A program made the position numbers and the translations under genes. From the NCBI RefSeq assembly GCF_005930475.1, contig NZ_SJEW01000031.1, positions 1 to 53,981 of the forward strand: a stretch of 53,981 bases of DNA, given 5' to 3'. Positions 1 through 6,806 of the stretch are shown here, in pieces (position 1 is the first letter of the stretch; each line of letters opens with the position of its first letter). The DNA is from Modestobacter altitudinis. Lineage in GTDB: Bacteria; Actinomycetota; Actinomycetes; Mycobacteriales; Geodermatophilaceae. The notes below the pieces were generated by a model. It was given only the letters and a program-made list of their open reading frames with translations. It had not been told where the DNA came from and ran no database searches.

Positions 1-270
1 AGGTACGGCCCGCCCCCCGGCTACGGCTGGCGGCCGCCGACCAACCAGCTGGCGGTCATCGCGCTGGTGCTCACCTTCGTCTTCCCACCGGCCGGACTGG
101 TCTGCGGCATCGTGGCCCGCCGGCAGCTGCGCCGGACCGGGGAGGGCGGGGACGGGCTGACCCTCGCCGCGATCATCATCGGCGGCATCTCGACGACGCT
201 GATCGCCGTCGGGCTGCTGCTGTGGATCTCCGTGCTCGCCTCGATCGCCAACGGCTCCTTCGCCCCGTAG
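1..270 (+). CDS. C-terminal part of a DUF4190-like membrane protein
   Basis: The frame is open from the first base of the window, so the 5' end lies outside. The visible start is a Tyr/Gly/Pro-rich stretch (RYGPPPGYGW), typical of the disordered N-terminus of actinobacterial DUF4190 proteins. Two hydrophobic segments follow, separated by a short basic loop (ARRQLRRTGEGGDG). This matches the two-helix DUF4190 layout, with a short tail after helix two. Function in the family is unknown. It ends four bases before the stop codon of the convergent lyase gene, with no terminator between them. Confidence 0.7.
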   Translation, partial: RYGPPPGYGWRPPTNQLAVIALVLTFVFPPAGLVCGIVARRQLRRTGEGGDGLTLAAIIIGGISTTLIAVGLLLWISVLASIANGSFAP

Positions 271-274
271 CCCC

Positions 275-1228
275 TCAGGCCTCGGGTGGGGTGTAGGCCG
301 AGGTGCGGGACAGCCCGGCGCCCCGGCCCTTGCCGGCGATGACCAGCGCCATCTTGCGGCTGGCCTCGTCGATCATCTCGTCGCCCAGCATCGCCGAGCC
401 CTTCGTGCCACCGGCCTCCGACGTCGCCCACTCGTAGGCGTCGAGGATCAGCTCGGCGTGGTCGTAGTCCTCCTGCGACGGCGCGTAGATCTCGTTGGCG
501 GCGTCGATCTGGCCCGGGTGCAGCACCCACTTGCCGTCGAAGCCGAGCACCGCCGAGCGCCTGGCGGCCTCGGTGAACGCGGGCACGTCGCGCACCTGCA
601 GGAACGGGCCGTCGATCGCCTGCAACCCGTAGGCCCGGGCGGCCAGCAGGATCTGCATCAGGACGTGGTGGAACGGGTCGCCCGGGTAGTCCGGGTGCAG
701 CGCCCCCACCACCAGCGACTTCATGTTGATGCTGGCCATGAGGTCGGCCGGGCCGAAGATCATCGTCTCGATCCGCTCGCTGGCGGAGGCGATGTCGTTG
801 ACGTTGACCAGGCCCTGCGCGGTCTCGATCTGCACCTCGATGCCGATCCGGCCGACCTCGAGCCCGTTGCTCTTCTCGATCTGGGTGAGCAGCAGGTCCA
901 GCGCCTTCACCTGGACGGCGTCGGCGACCTTCGGCAGCATGATGCAGTCCAGCTCCGCGCCCGCCCCGCCGACCACCTCGATCACGTCGGTGTAGGTCCA
1001 CTGCGTCGTCCAGTCGTTGACCCGCACGGTGCGGACCTTCGATCCCCAGCCGCCCTCGTTCAACGCAGCCACGATGTTCTTCCGGGCACCGGGCTTGGCC
1101 AGCGGCGCGCAGGCGTCCTCCAGGTCCAGGAACACCTGGTCGGCGGGCAACCCCTTCGCCTTCTCCAGGAACCGGGGGTTGCTGCCCGGGACGGCGAGGT
1201 TGGAACGGCGGGATCGGAGCTCGGCCAC
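275..1228 (-). CDS. HpcH/HpaI (CitE-like) CoA-ester lyase, malyl-CoA lyase type
   Basis: This TIM-barrel lyase of the citrate lyase beta / malyl-CoA lyase family would cleave or form L-malyl-CoA or a beta-methylmalyl-CoA type ester in the cytosol. Counting from the upstream ATG at 1243, it shows an FLDLEDA motif near residues 39-44, a substrate-contact Arg in TVRVND near 74, the metal-ligand Glu in QIETAQG near 140 and the metal Asp in FGPADL near 167. The GTG at 1228 is preferred because AGGAG lies seven bases upstream of it; the ATG at 1243 has no such site. About 317 residues is usual. No glyoxylate or ethylmalonyl-CoA genes are adjacent, so the physiological substrate is open. Confidence 0.85.
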   Translation of the reverse strand: MAELRSRRSNLAVPGSNPRFLEKAKGLPADQVFLDLEDACAPLAKPGARKNIVAALNEGGWGSKVRTVRVNDWTTQWTYTDVIEVVGGAGAELDCIMLPKVADAVQVKALDLLLTQIEKSNGLEVGRIGIEVQIETAQGLVNVNDIASASERIETMIFGPADLMASINMKSLVVGALHPDYPGDPFHHVLMQILLAARAYGLQAIDGPFLQVRDVPAFTEAARRSAVLGFDGKWVLHPGQIDAANEIYAPSQEDYDHAELILDAYEWATSEAGGTKGSAMLGDEMIDEASRKMALVIAGKGRGAGLSRTSAYTPPEA

Positions 1229-1289
1229 GGTGCCTCTCCTCATCGACGGCGGGTTCCCGGAGGGTAGCCATGCGCCGACACCGTTCGCG

Positions 1290-2264
1290 CTACAGCGGCT
1301 CGGCCTCCGGGGCGGGGCGGCCGGCCCGGACGACGAGGGCCACCCCGATCACGACGGCGACCATGCCGGGCACCGCCAGCAGGGGCGGTGCCTGCTGCAG
1401 CAGCACCAGGGCGACGACCAGCGCCCCGGGCACCTCCAGCAGGACGGCGAGCCCCACGACCGTCGGGCCGACCGAGGAGAGCACCAGGTTGAGCAGCGTG
1501 TGCCCGAGCAGCTGCGCGCAGAAGGTGATGGCCGCGATCAGCCACCAGTCGCGGGCGCTGAACCCGGTCAGCGGCACGTCGGCGACCAGCGCCGCGACGG
1601 CCAGCGCGACGGCGCAGGTGGAGTAGCAGACCACCGCGTAGACCGACGTGCTCAGCCTCTCCCGGGCCCGCGCACCGGCCAGCATGTAGCCACCGGCGGA
1701 GATCGCGCCGAGCAGCGCGAGCCCGTCACCGGCGAGCGCCTCCCAGGAGACGGTGACGTCGACCCCGGCGATCAGCGCGGCGCCGAACACCGCGAGCACC
1801 AGCCCCCACCACACCCGCGCGGGCAGCCGCACCCCGGCGGCGCGGGCGGCCAGCGACGTCCAGATCGGCGTCGTCGTCACCAGGGCGGTGGAGGCGGCGA
1901 CCGTCGTCATCGACAGGCTCGGCAGCCAGGTGGCGAAGTGCGCGGCGAGGAAGATCCCGGCGACGACCGAGCTGCCGAGCTGCCGGGGACGCAGGGCCAG
2001 CACGGTCGACCGCTCGCGGACGAGCAGCACCGGCAGCAGCACGGCCGCACCCGCCGCGTTGCGCCAGAACGCGATGGCCAGGAACGAGGCGGCCACCAGC
2101 GTCGTCAACGGACCGGAGAAGGAGACACCGAGCACCGCGACGGCCATCAGCGCGACGTCCCGGCCGCCTGGCCGGTGCAGGGCCCAGGCCGGCGCCGCGG
2201 ACCGGCCCTGCTGCAGGGTCCCGCCGCGAGCCTGCGCAGGGCGGGGGGAAGCGGGGTCCGTCAC
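1290..2264 (-). CDS. EamA/DMT-family small-molecule exporter
   Basis: About ten hydrophobic segments arranged as two five-helix EamA repeats identify a drug/metabolite transporter of the plasma membrane. The GTG start overlaps the stop codon of the phzF-like gene by four bases, so the two are probably translationally coupled. The first roughly 20 codons lie inside a repeat element also found after three other stop codons in this window. They encode a Pro/Ala/Gly-rich N-terminus unlike normal EamA starts. The only other in-frame start is ATG 2147, which falls inside helix one, after the basic residues HRPGGR that normally precede it, so GTG 2264 is kept. Substrate is unknown. Confidence 0.75.
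   Translation of the reverse strand: MTDPASPRPAQARGGTLQQGRSAAPAWALHRPGGRDVALMAVAVLGVSFSGPLTTLVAASFLAIAFWRNAAGAAVLLPVLLVRERSTVLALRPRQLGSSVVAGIFLAAHFATWLPSLSMTTVAASTALVTTTPIWTSLAARAAGVRLPARVWWGLVLAVFGAALIAGVDVTVSWEALAGDGLALLGAISAGGYMLAGARARERLSTSVYAVVCYSTCAVALAVAALVADVPLTGFSARDWWLIAAITFCAQLLGHTLLNLVLSSVGPTVVGLAVLLEVPGALVVALVLLQQAPPLLAVPGMVAVVIGVALVVRAGRPAPEAEPL
2211..2263 (-). repeat. Stop-codon-fused repeat, copy A (after phzF-like gene)
   Basis: Reading on the minus strand from the phzF stop: TGA, GGACCCCGC, a C-rich stretch, CTGCGCAGG, CTCGCGGCGGGACCC, then TGCAG. It shares its order of blocks with copies at 9478-9538, 21508-21563 and 32300-32339. The GGACCCC and GGGACC blocks can pair as a stem. 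This copy overlaps the predicted start of the downstream EamA gene. Confidence 0.6.
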
Positions 2265-3145
2265 CGTGCGGGCAGGCGGACGGTGCCCGTGGCGATCGGG
2301 CGCACCGCCCCGGCCACGCTGACCTCGACCACCGCGCCGTCCGCGACGGTGACCCGGCCGGAGAGCTCGGAGGGCCGGCCGACCGCCGCGCCCTGCGCGA
2401 GCCGGTAGTCGGTGATGCCGTCGGCGGCCAGTCCCTCGGCGGCCAGCCAGATGCCGGTGCCCAGCGCCGCGGAGCCGGTGGCCGGGTCCTCTTGGAAGTC
2501 CAGCCCGTCGGCGAACACCCGGACGGTGCCGGTGCTGGTGGCCGCGTCCCACTCGAGCACCGAGACACCGCCCTGCACGCCGGGCAGCAGGGCGGTCAGC
2601 GCCGCCGGGTCGGGCACGGCCCGCTCGGCCGCCCCGGGACGCACCTCGAGCTGGGCGAAGTCGATGCCGCAGCCGACCAGGTGCGCGGGCCGGCCGGTCA
2701 GGTCGGCGGGCTCGAGGCCCAGGGCGCCGGCCAGCGCGCCGGCGTCCGGGCCGGGCCGCAGCGACACGGTCCCGCCGGTGAGCCGGGCGCCGTCGCTGCC
2801 CACCTCGACCGCGACCACCCCGGCGCCGCACTCCTGACGGAGCACGCCGGCGGGCAGCCGGCCGAGCCGGACCAGGGTGTGCGCGGTGCCGACGCTGGGG
2901 TGCCCGGCGAAGGGCAGCTCGGTGCGCGGGGTGAAGATCCGGACCCGGTAGTCGGCGTCCTCGGTGGTGGGCGCGCTGACGAAGGTGGACTCCGAGTAGC
3001 CGAACTCGGCGGCCAGCGCCTGGCACTGCGCGGTGGTCAGGTCACCGGCGTCCAGCACCACCGCGAGCTGGTTGCCGCTGAACGGCCGGGGCGCGAAGAC
3101 GTCCACGATCTCGTAGCTGAGCTGGTCGGTTCCCAGGGCCACCAC
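2261..3145 (-). CDS. PhzF-family isomerase-like protein
   Basis: A PhzF-fold protein of two pseudosymmetric halves, about 294 residues, the normal length. The N-terminal signature DVFAPRPFSGNQLAVV near residue 12 and the catalytic Glu in FGYSEST near residue 50 are present. So are ELPFAGHPSVG near 75 and the C-terminal EDPATGSAA. PhzF itself isomerises a phenazine precursor, but no phenazine genes are here, so the substrate cannot be assigned. The GTG at 3145 has a TACCGT hexamer exactly seven bases upstream, pointing to a leaderless transcript. The gene overlaps the EamA exporter by four bases and diverges from the PRC/MgtE-N gene. Confidence 0.85.
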   Translation of the reverse strand: MVALGTDQLSYEIVDVFAPRPFSGNQLAVVLDAGDLTTAQCQALAAEFGYSESTFVSAPTTEDADYRVRIFTPRTELPFAGHPSVGTAHTLVRLGRLPAGVLRQECGAGVVAVEVGSDGARLTGGTVSLRPGPDAGALAGALGLEPADLTGRPAHLVGCGIDFAQLEVRPGAAERAVPDPAALTALLPGVQGGVSVLEWDAATSTGTVRVFADGLDFQEDPATGSAALGTGIWLAAEGLAADGITDYRLAQGAAVGRPSELSGRVTVADGAVVEVSVAGAVRPIATGTVRLPAR

Positions 3146-3152
3146 GAGGGCG

Positions 3153-3162
3153 ACGGTAGCCT
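3153..3162. promoter_or_regulatory. Overlapping back-to-back -10 elements, phzF-like / PRC-MgtE-N genes
   Basis: The ten bases ACGGTAGCCT contain TAGCCT on the plus strand, eight bases before GTG 3171. On the minus strand they contain TACCGT, seven bases before GTG 3145. The two hexamers share the central TA, so polymerase could occupy only one at a time. Confidence 0.5.
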
Positions 3163-3170
3163 CAGCACCC

Positions 3171-4409
3171 GTGGCGACGGTGACGAGGGCGTACGTGAGT
3201 CGGGTGGCCGGCCTGACCGTCTTCGACCCCAACGGGGACCGGGTCGGCAAGGTGCGCGACGTGCTCGTCGCGCTGCGGGTCGACACGTCCGCGCCCCGCG
3301 CGCTCGGCCTGATCGTCGAGGTCGTCGCCCGCCGCCGGATCTTCGTGCCGATGGGCCGGGTGACCGGCGTGGACGCGAGCTCGGTGATGCTCTCCTCGGG
3401 CACGCTGAACGTCAAGCGCTTCGAGCAGCGGGCCGGCGAGACCCTGGTGCTGGGCGAGCTGCTGGACCGGTCGGTCAGGATCAACGAGTCCGGGCGTTCG
3501 GCCGCGGTCGTCGACGCCGCGATCGAGCAGACCCGGACCGGTGACTGGGTGCTCTCCCGCCTCGCCGTCTCCGAGCCCGGCCGGCTCGGCCGCCGCGGCC
3601 AGCTGCGCCAGCTGGCCTGGGACGAGGTCAGCGGGCTGTCGCTGCCGCAGACCGGGCAGAGCGCCGAGACGCTGATCGCCACCTACCGCGAGCTGAACGC
3701 CGCCGACGTGGCCCACGCGCTGCAGGAGCTGCCGATCAAGCGACGGCACGAGGTCGCCGAGGCGATGGACGACGAGCGGCTGGCCGACGTGCTCGGGGAG
3801 CTGCCCGAGGCGGAGCAGATCGTCATCCTGGGCACCCTGGAGGAGGGGCGGGCCGCCGACGTCCTCGAGGAGATGGACCCCGACGACGCCGCCGACCTGC
3901 TGTCGGAGCTGTCCAACGTCGACCGCGACCGGCTGCTGGAGCTGATGGAGCCCGACGAGGCCGAGCCGGTCCGTCAGCTGCTGAAGTACTCCGAGGACAC
4001 CGCCGGCGGGATCATGACCAGCGAGCCGGTGATCCTGAGCCACGACGCGACGATCGCCGAGGCGCTGGCCCGGGTCCGCGCCCCGGAGATCACGCCCGCG
4101 CTGGCCAGCCAGGTGTACGTCTGCCGGCCGCCCTCGGCGACGCCGACCGGCCGCTACCTGGGGCTGGCGCACATCCAGCACCTGCTCCGGGAACCGCCGT
4201 CGACCCTGGTCAGCGGTGTGCTCGACGACCTGGAGCCGCTGCACCCGGAGGCCCCGCTCGCCGAGGTCACCCGCTACTTCGCCACCTACAACCTGGTGGC
4301 CGCCCCGGTCGTCGACGCGCAGGGCCGCCTGGTGGGTGCGGTGAGCGTCGACGACGTCCTGGACCACCTGCTGCCCGAGGACTGGCGCGAGCGGGCCCGG
4401 CGTGGCTGA
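3171..4409 (+). CDS. PRC-barrel / MgtE-N / CBS domain protein without a channel
   Basis: A 412-residue soluble protein. It opens with a PRC-barrel-like domain (about 1-150, VFDPNGDRVGKVRDV). An MgtE intracellular N domain with its acidic helical repeats follows (about 165-270, ending DTAGGIMTSE), then a pair of CBS motifs to the end (LVAAPVVDAQGRLVGAVSVDDV). The five membrane helices of the MgtE magnesium channel are absent, so this looks like a detached sensor half. Its stop overlaps the GTG of the DUF1003 membrane protein by eight bases, which suggests the two act together. A link to magnesium is inference from the domain only. Confidence 0.85.
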   Translation: MATVTRAYVSRVAGLTVFDPNGDRVGKVRDVLVALRVDTSAPRALGLIVEVVARRRIFVPMGRVTGVDASSVMLSSGTLNVKRFEQRAGETLVLGELLDRSVRINESGRSAAVVDAAIEQTRTGDWVLSRLAVSEPGRLGRRGQLRQLAWDEVSGLSLPQTGQSAETLIATYRELNAADVAHALQELPIKRRHEVAEAMDDERLADVLGELPEAEQIVILGTLEEGRAADVLEEMDPDDAADLLSELSNVDRDRLLELMEPDEAEPVRQLLKYSEDTAGGIMTSEPVILSHDATIAEALARVRAPEITPALASQVYVCRPPSATPTGRYLGLAHIQHLLREPPSTLVSGVLDDLEPLHPEAPLAEVTRYFATYNLVAAPVVDAQGRLVGAVSVDDVLDHLLPEDWRERARRG

Positions 4410-4938
4410 CGAGCGCCGTCCCGAGCAGCGGCTGGACCAGCCGCGCGGCACCCGGAACCTGGGGCAGTTCCTGCGGCTGGACCCCGACGCGGTCGGCAAG
4501 TTCGCCGAGGGGATCGCCCGGTTCCTGGGCACTGGCCGGTTCCTCGCCGTCCAGACGATCATCGTGATCGTCTGGATCGTGCTCAACGTCGCCGCGGTCA
4601 ACCTGCGGTGGGACCCGTACCCCTTCATCCTGCTCAACCTGGCCTTCTCCACCCAGGCCGCGTACGCCGCGCCGCTGATCCTGCTGGCCCAGAACCGGCA
4701 GGCCGACCGGGACCGGGTGCAGGCCGAGGAGGACCGCAGCCGGGCCGCGGCGACCCGGGCGGACACCGAGTACCTGGCCCGCGAGCTCGCGTCGCTGCGG
4801 GTGGCGGTCGGCGAGCTGGCGACCCGCGACTTCATCCGCGGCGAGCTGAACCGGCTGCTGCCCGACGACGCCGCGGACGACGGCGGGGAGCGCAAGAAGA
4901 AGAAGAAGCGCCGCGAGCAGGCCGACCCGGTCAGCTGA
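4402..4938 (+). CDS. DUF1003 membrane protein
   Basis: A 178-residue protein with the DUF1003 core: an amphipathic FAEGIARFLGTGRF segment, then two membrane helices (about 48-66 and 73-95). The loop between them carries WDPYPFILLNL and QAAYAAPLILLAQNRQ. A long charged helix follows, then a Lys/Arg-rich tail (KKKKKRR). Function in the family is unknown. The GTG start lies inside the end of the PRC/MgtE-N gene, and this pairing is common in actinobacteria. It converges on the DUF6518 gene with an eight-base overlap. Confidence 0.88.
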   Translation: MADERRPEQRLDQPRGTRNLGQFLRLDPDAVGKFAEGIARFLGTGRFLAVQTIIVIVWIVLNVAAVNLRWDPYPFILLNLAFSTQAAYAAPLILLAQNRQADRDRVQAEEDRSRAAATRADTEYLARELASLRVAVGELATRDFIRGELNRLLPDDAADDGGERKKKKKRREQADPVS

Positions 4939-5539
4939 GCAGGGCGCGCAGGACGTCGAGCAGCCGGTCGGCGAGCCAGGTCAGCGGCACGGTCAGCGCC
5001 ACGGCCGCCACCCGGGTGCGGCCGTCGCGGGGCAGGACGGCGACCAGGACCACCGCGACGACGACGTCCGCGATCGCCTGCACCGGGTGGTCGGCCGCGT
5101 CCGCGAGCGCACCGCCGCCCAGGGTGATGCCGGCGGCCGTGGCCAGCAGCGCCGCTGCCGGCCAGCCCGAGCGCCGGCCGGCCCACTGCACCGCTGCTGC
5201 GGTGACCGGCACGGCCGTCGCCGACAGCACGAGCCAGGCGACCAGCAGCCGGACGTCCCAGCCGAAGCCGAGCACCAGCGCCGCCCACGTGTAGTAGGCC
5301 GGCGTCATCGCCGCGAAGAAGACAGCGGACCGGGTCACGGCTGCCTGCACCGACGGCGCCGCCCGCCCCAGCAGCGCGACCGCCAGCACCCAGGCCGCGG
5401 GGTAGCTGCCCAGGTCCGCCGCCCACCGCCAGCCGGACTCGTCCGCCGCCTTGGCCACGATCCCGGCGAGCACCCCGGCGACGGCGACGAGTGCGAGCGA
5501 GCTGGTGCGTCGGACGGGTGCCTGGGTGGTCGCCGTCAC
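4931..5539 (-). CDS. DUF6518-like integral membrane protein
   Basis: A 202-residue protein with about six hydrophobic helices and almost no soluble part. The segment VAKAADESGWRWAADLGSYPAAWVL near residues 28-52 is the most distinctive; from memory it matches actinobacterial proteins labelled DUF6518. Function is unknown. It follows azlD by 54 bases on the same strand and may be cotranscribed with azlCD. Confidence 0.65.
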   Translation of the reverse strand: MTATTQAPVRRTSSLALVAVAGVLAGIVAKAADESGWRWAADLGSYPAAWVLAVALLGRAAPSVQAAVTRSAVFFAAMTPAYYTWAALVLGFGWDVRLLVAWLVLSATAVPVTAAAVQWAGRRSGWPAAALLATAAGITLGGGALADAADHPVQAIADVVVAVVLVAVLPRDGRTRVAAVALTVPLTWLADRLLDVLRALLS

Positions 5540-5593
5540 GGCCCGATCGTGCCGTCGCCGTCCGTCCGGGGTCGTGCGCCGCGCCGGGTGGGC

Positions 5594-5911
5594 TCAGCCG
5601 GCGAGGACGTGCACCAGCGCCCCGGCACCACCGGCCAGCAGCAGCACCACGATGAACGGCGCCCGCAGCGCCAGGGCCAGCGCCGCGACCGCCAGCCCGA
5701 CCAGCCGGCCGTCGGCCACCAGCGCGCCGTCCGAGGTCGCCGCCTGCACCGCGACCAGCGCGGCGAGCAGCGCCGCGGGCACGAAGTCGACCACCCGGAC
5801 CACCGCGGGGTGCTGCACCCAGGCCGCCGGCACCGCCAGCCCGGCGTACTTGAGCAGGTAGCACCCGGCCGCCCCGACCAGCACGACCGTCCACAGGGTC
5901 CCGGCGCTCAC
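5594..5911 (-). CDS. azlD: AzlD-family branched-chain amino acid export subunit
   Basis: A 105-residue protein with four hydrophobic helices. It carries AzlD family features: GCYLLKYAGLAVP near residues 16-28 and VVRVVDFVPAALLAALV near 38-54. AzlD is the small partner of AzlC and the pair exports branched-chain amino acids. The GTG start overlaps the azlC stop by four bases. Confidence 0.88.
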   Translation of the reverse strand: MSAGTLWTVVLVGAAGCYLLKYAGLAVPAAWVQHPAVVRVVDFVPAALLAALVAVQAATSDGALVADGRLVGLAVAALALALRAPFIVVLLLAGGAGALVHVLAG

Positions 5912-6603
5912 CCGGTCACCTCCCGCGTCCGTGGCCGGCCGGCGAGCGCGACCGCCACGACGGCGAGCACGACCTGCACCCCGGCCGGGACGAACGGCGT
6001 CAGCGCGAGCGCGACGACCGCGCCACCCAGCGCGACCCGGCGCTGGACCCCCGCCTCGGGAGCACCCCGCCGCAGCCGCGGCCACAGCAGCGCCAGGAAC
6101 GCCGCCGGGACGACGGAGTCCAGCGCGGCCTGCGCCGTCTCCCCCAGAGCGCCCGCGCCCAGCGCGCCGACCAGCGTCGTCACGTTCCAGCCCAGGTAGA
6201 TGGTGGCGCCGGTGACCCAGAAGGCGAGCCGGCCGAGCTCGCGGTCGGGGGCGGCGACCGCCATCGCCGTCGTCTCGTCGATCACCCAGTGCGCCGCAGC
6301 GGCCCGGCGGAGCCGGCCGCGCGGAGCCAGCATCGGGGCGAGCCGGACGCCGTAGACGGTGTTCCGGGTGCCCAGCAGCAGCGCGCTGCCGATCGCGGCG
6401 AGCGCTCCCCCGCCGGCGCCGAGCACGCCGACCAGCGCGAACTGCGACGCACCGGTGAACATCAGCAGCGACATGGTCAGCGCCTGCCACGGGTCCAGCC
6501 CGGCGCCCACCGCGGCCGCACCGAAGGCGACCCCGTACAGGCCGACGGCCACGCCGAGGCCGATGGCGTCCCGGAGCGTGGCGGAGCGGGCGGACCGGGG
6601 CAC
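5908..6603 (-). CDS. azlC: AzlC-family branched-chain amino acid exporter
   Basis: A 231-residue polytopic protein with the AzlC signature: SLLMFTGASQFALVGVLGAGGG near residues 45-66, LLLGTRNTVYGVRLAP near 75-90, and HWVIDETTAMA near 105. It forms the export channel with AzlD. The upstream region holds phased GTGAYC repeats that could bind an Lrp/AsnC-type regulator, as known for azl genes elsewhere, but no such regulator gene is in the window. Confidence 0.92.
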   Translation of the reverse strand: MPRSARSATLRDAIGLGVAVGLYGVAFGAAAVGAGLDPWQALTMSLLMFTGASQFALVGVLGAGGGALAAIGSALLLGTRNTVYGVRLAPMLAPRGRLRRAAAAHWVIDETTAMAVAAPDRELGRLAFWVTGATIYLGWNVTTLVGALGAGALGETAQAALDSVVPAAFLALLWPRLRRGAPEAGVQRRVALGGAVVALALTPFVPAGVQVVLAVVAVALAGRPRTREVTG

Positions 6604-6616
6604 CCCGAGGACCCTA

Positions 6617-6671
6617 GTGATCCGCCGGCCCTGGTGATCACCCGACCGTGGTGACCGGGACCCCGGTGACC
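6617..6671. promoter_or_regulatory. Phased GTGATC/GTGACC repeats upstream of azlC
   Basis: GTGATC occurs at 6617 and 6634, and GTGACC at 6651 and 6666. The first three are exactly 17 bases apart and the fourth 15. The second copy lies in the perfect palindrome GGTGATCACC. They sit 14 to 68 bases upstream of the azlC start, a suitable place for a multimeric operator. Confidence 0.4.
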
Positions 6672-6806
6672 GGACCGCGCGGAGTTCCGGGCGTCACACC
6701 CCGGGCCGGGCAGGCACCCCTCCTCGCCGCCGTACAGTGGCAGGACGCCCGCGCGCTGGTCACGAGCAGGTGCGCGCAGGCTCCCCGTCGAAGGAGACAT
6801 CCGCCC

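Noticed and set aside
2261..3145. PhzF-like gene as evidence of phenazine synthesis
   Set aside because: No other phenazine gene is present. PhzF-fold proteins are widespread with varied or unknown functions, and this one is paired with an exporter instead.
3162..5894. A 910-residue open frame on the minus strand
   Set aside because: It lies opposite the PRC/MgtE-N and DUF1003 genes and out of frame with the DUF6518 and azlD genes it also covers. The translation is Arg/Gly/Ala-rich with no recognisable motif.
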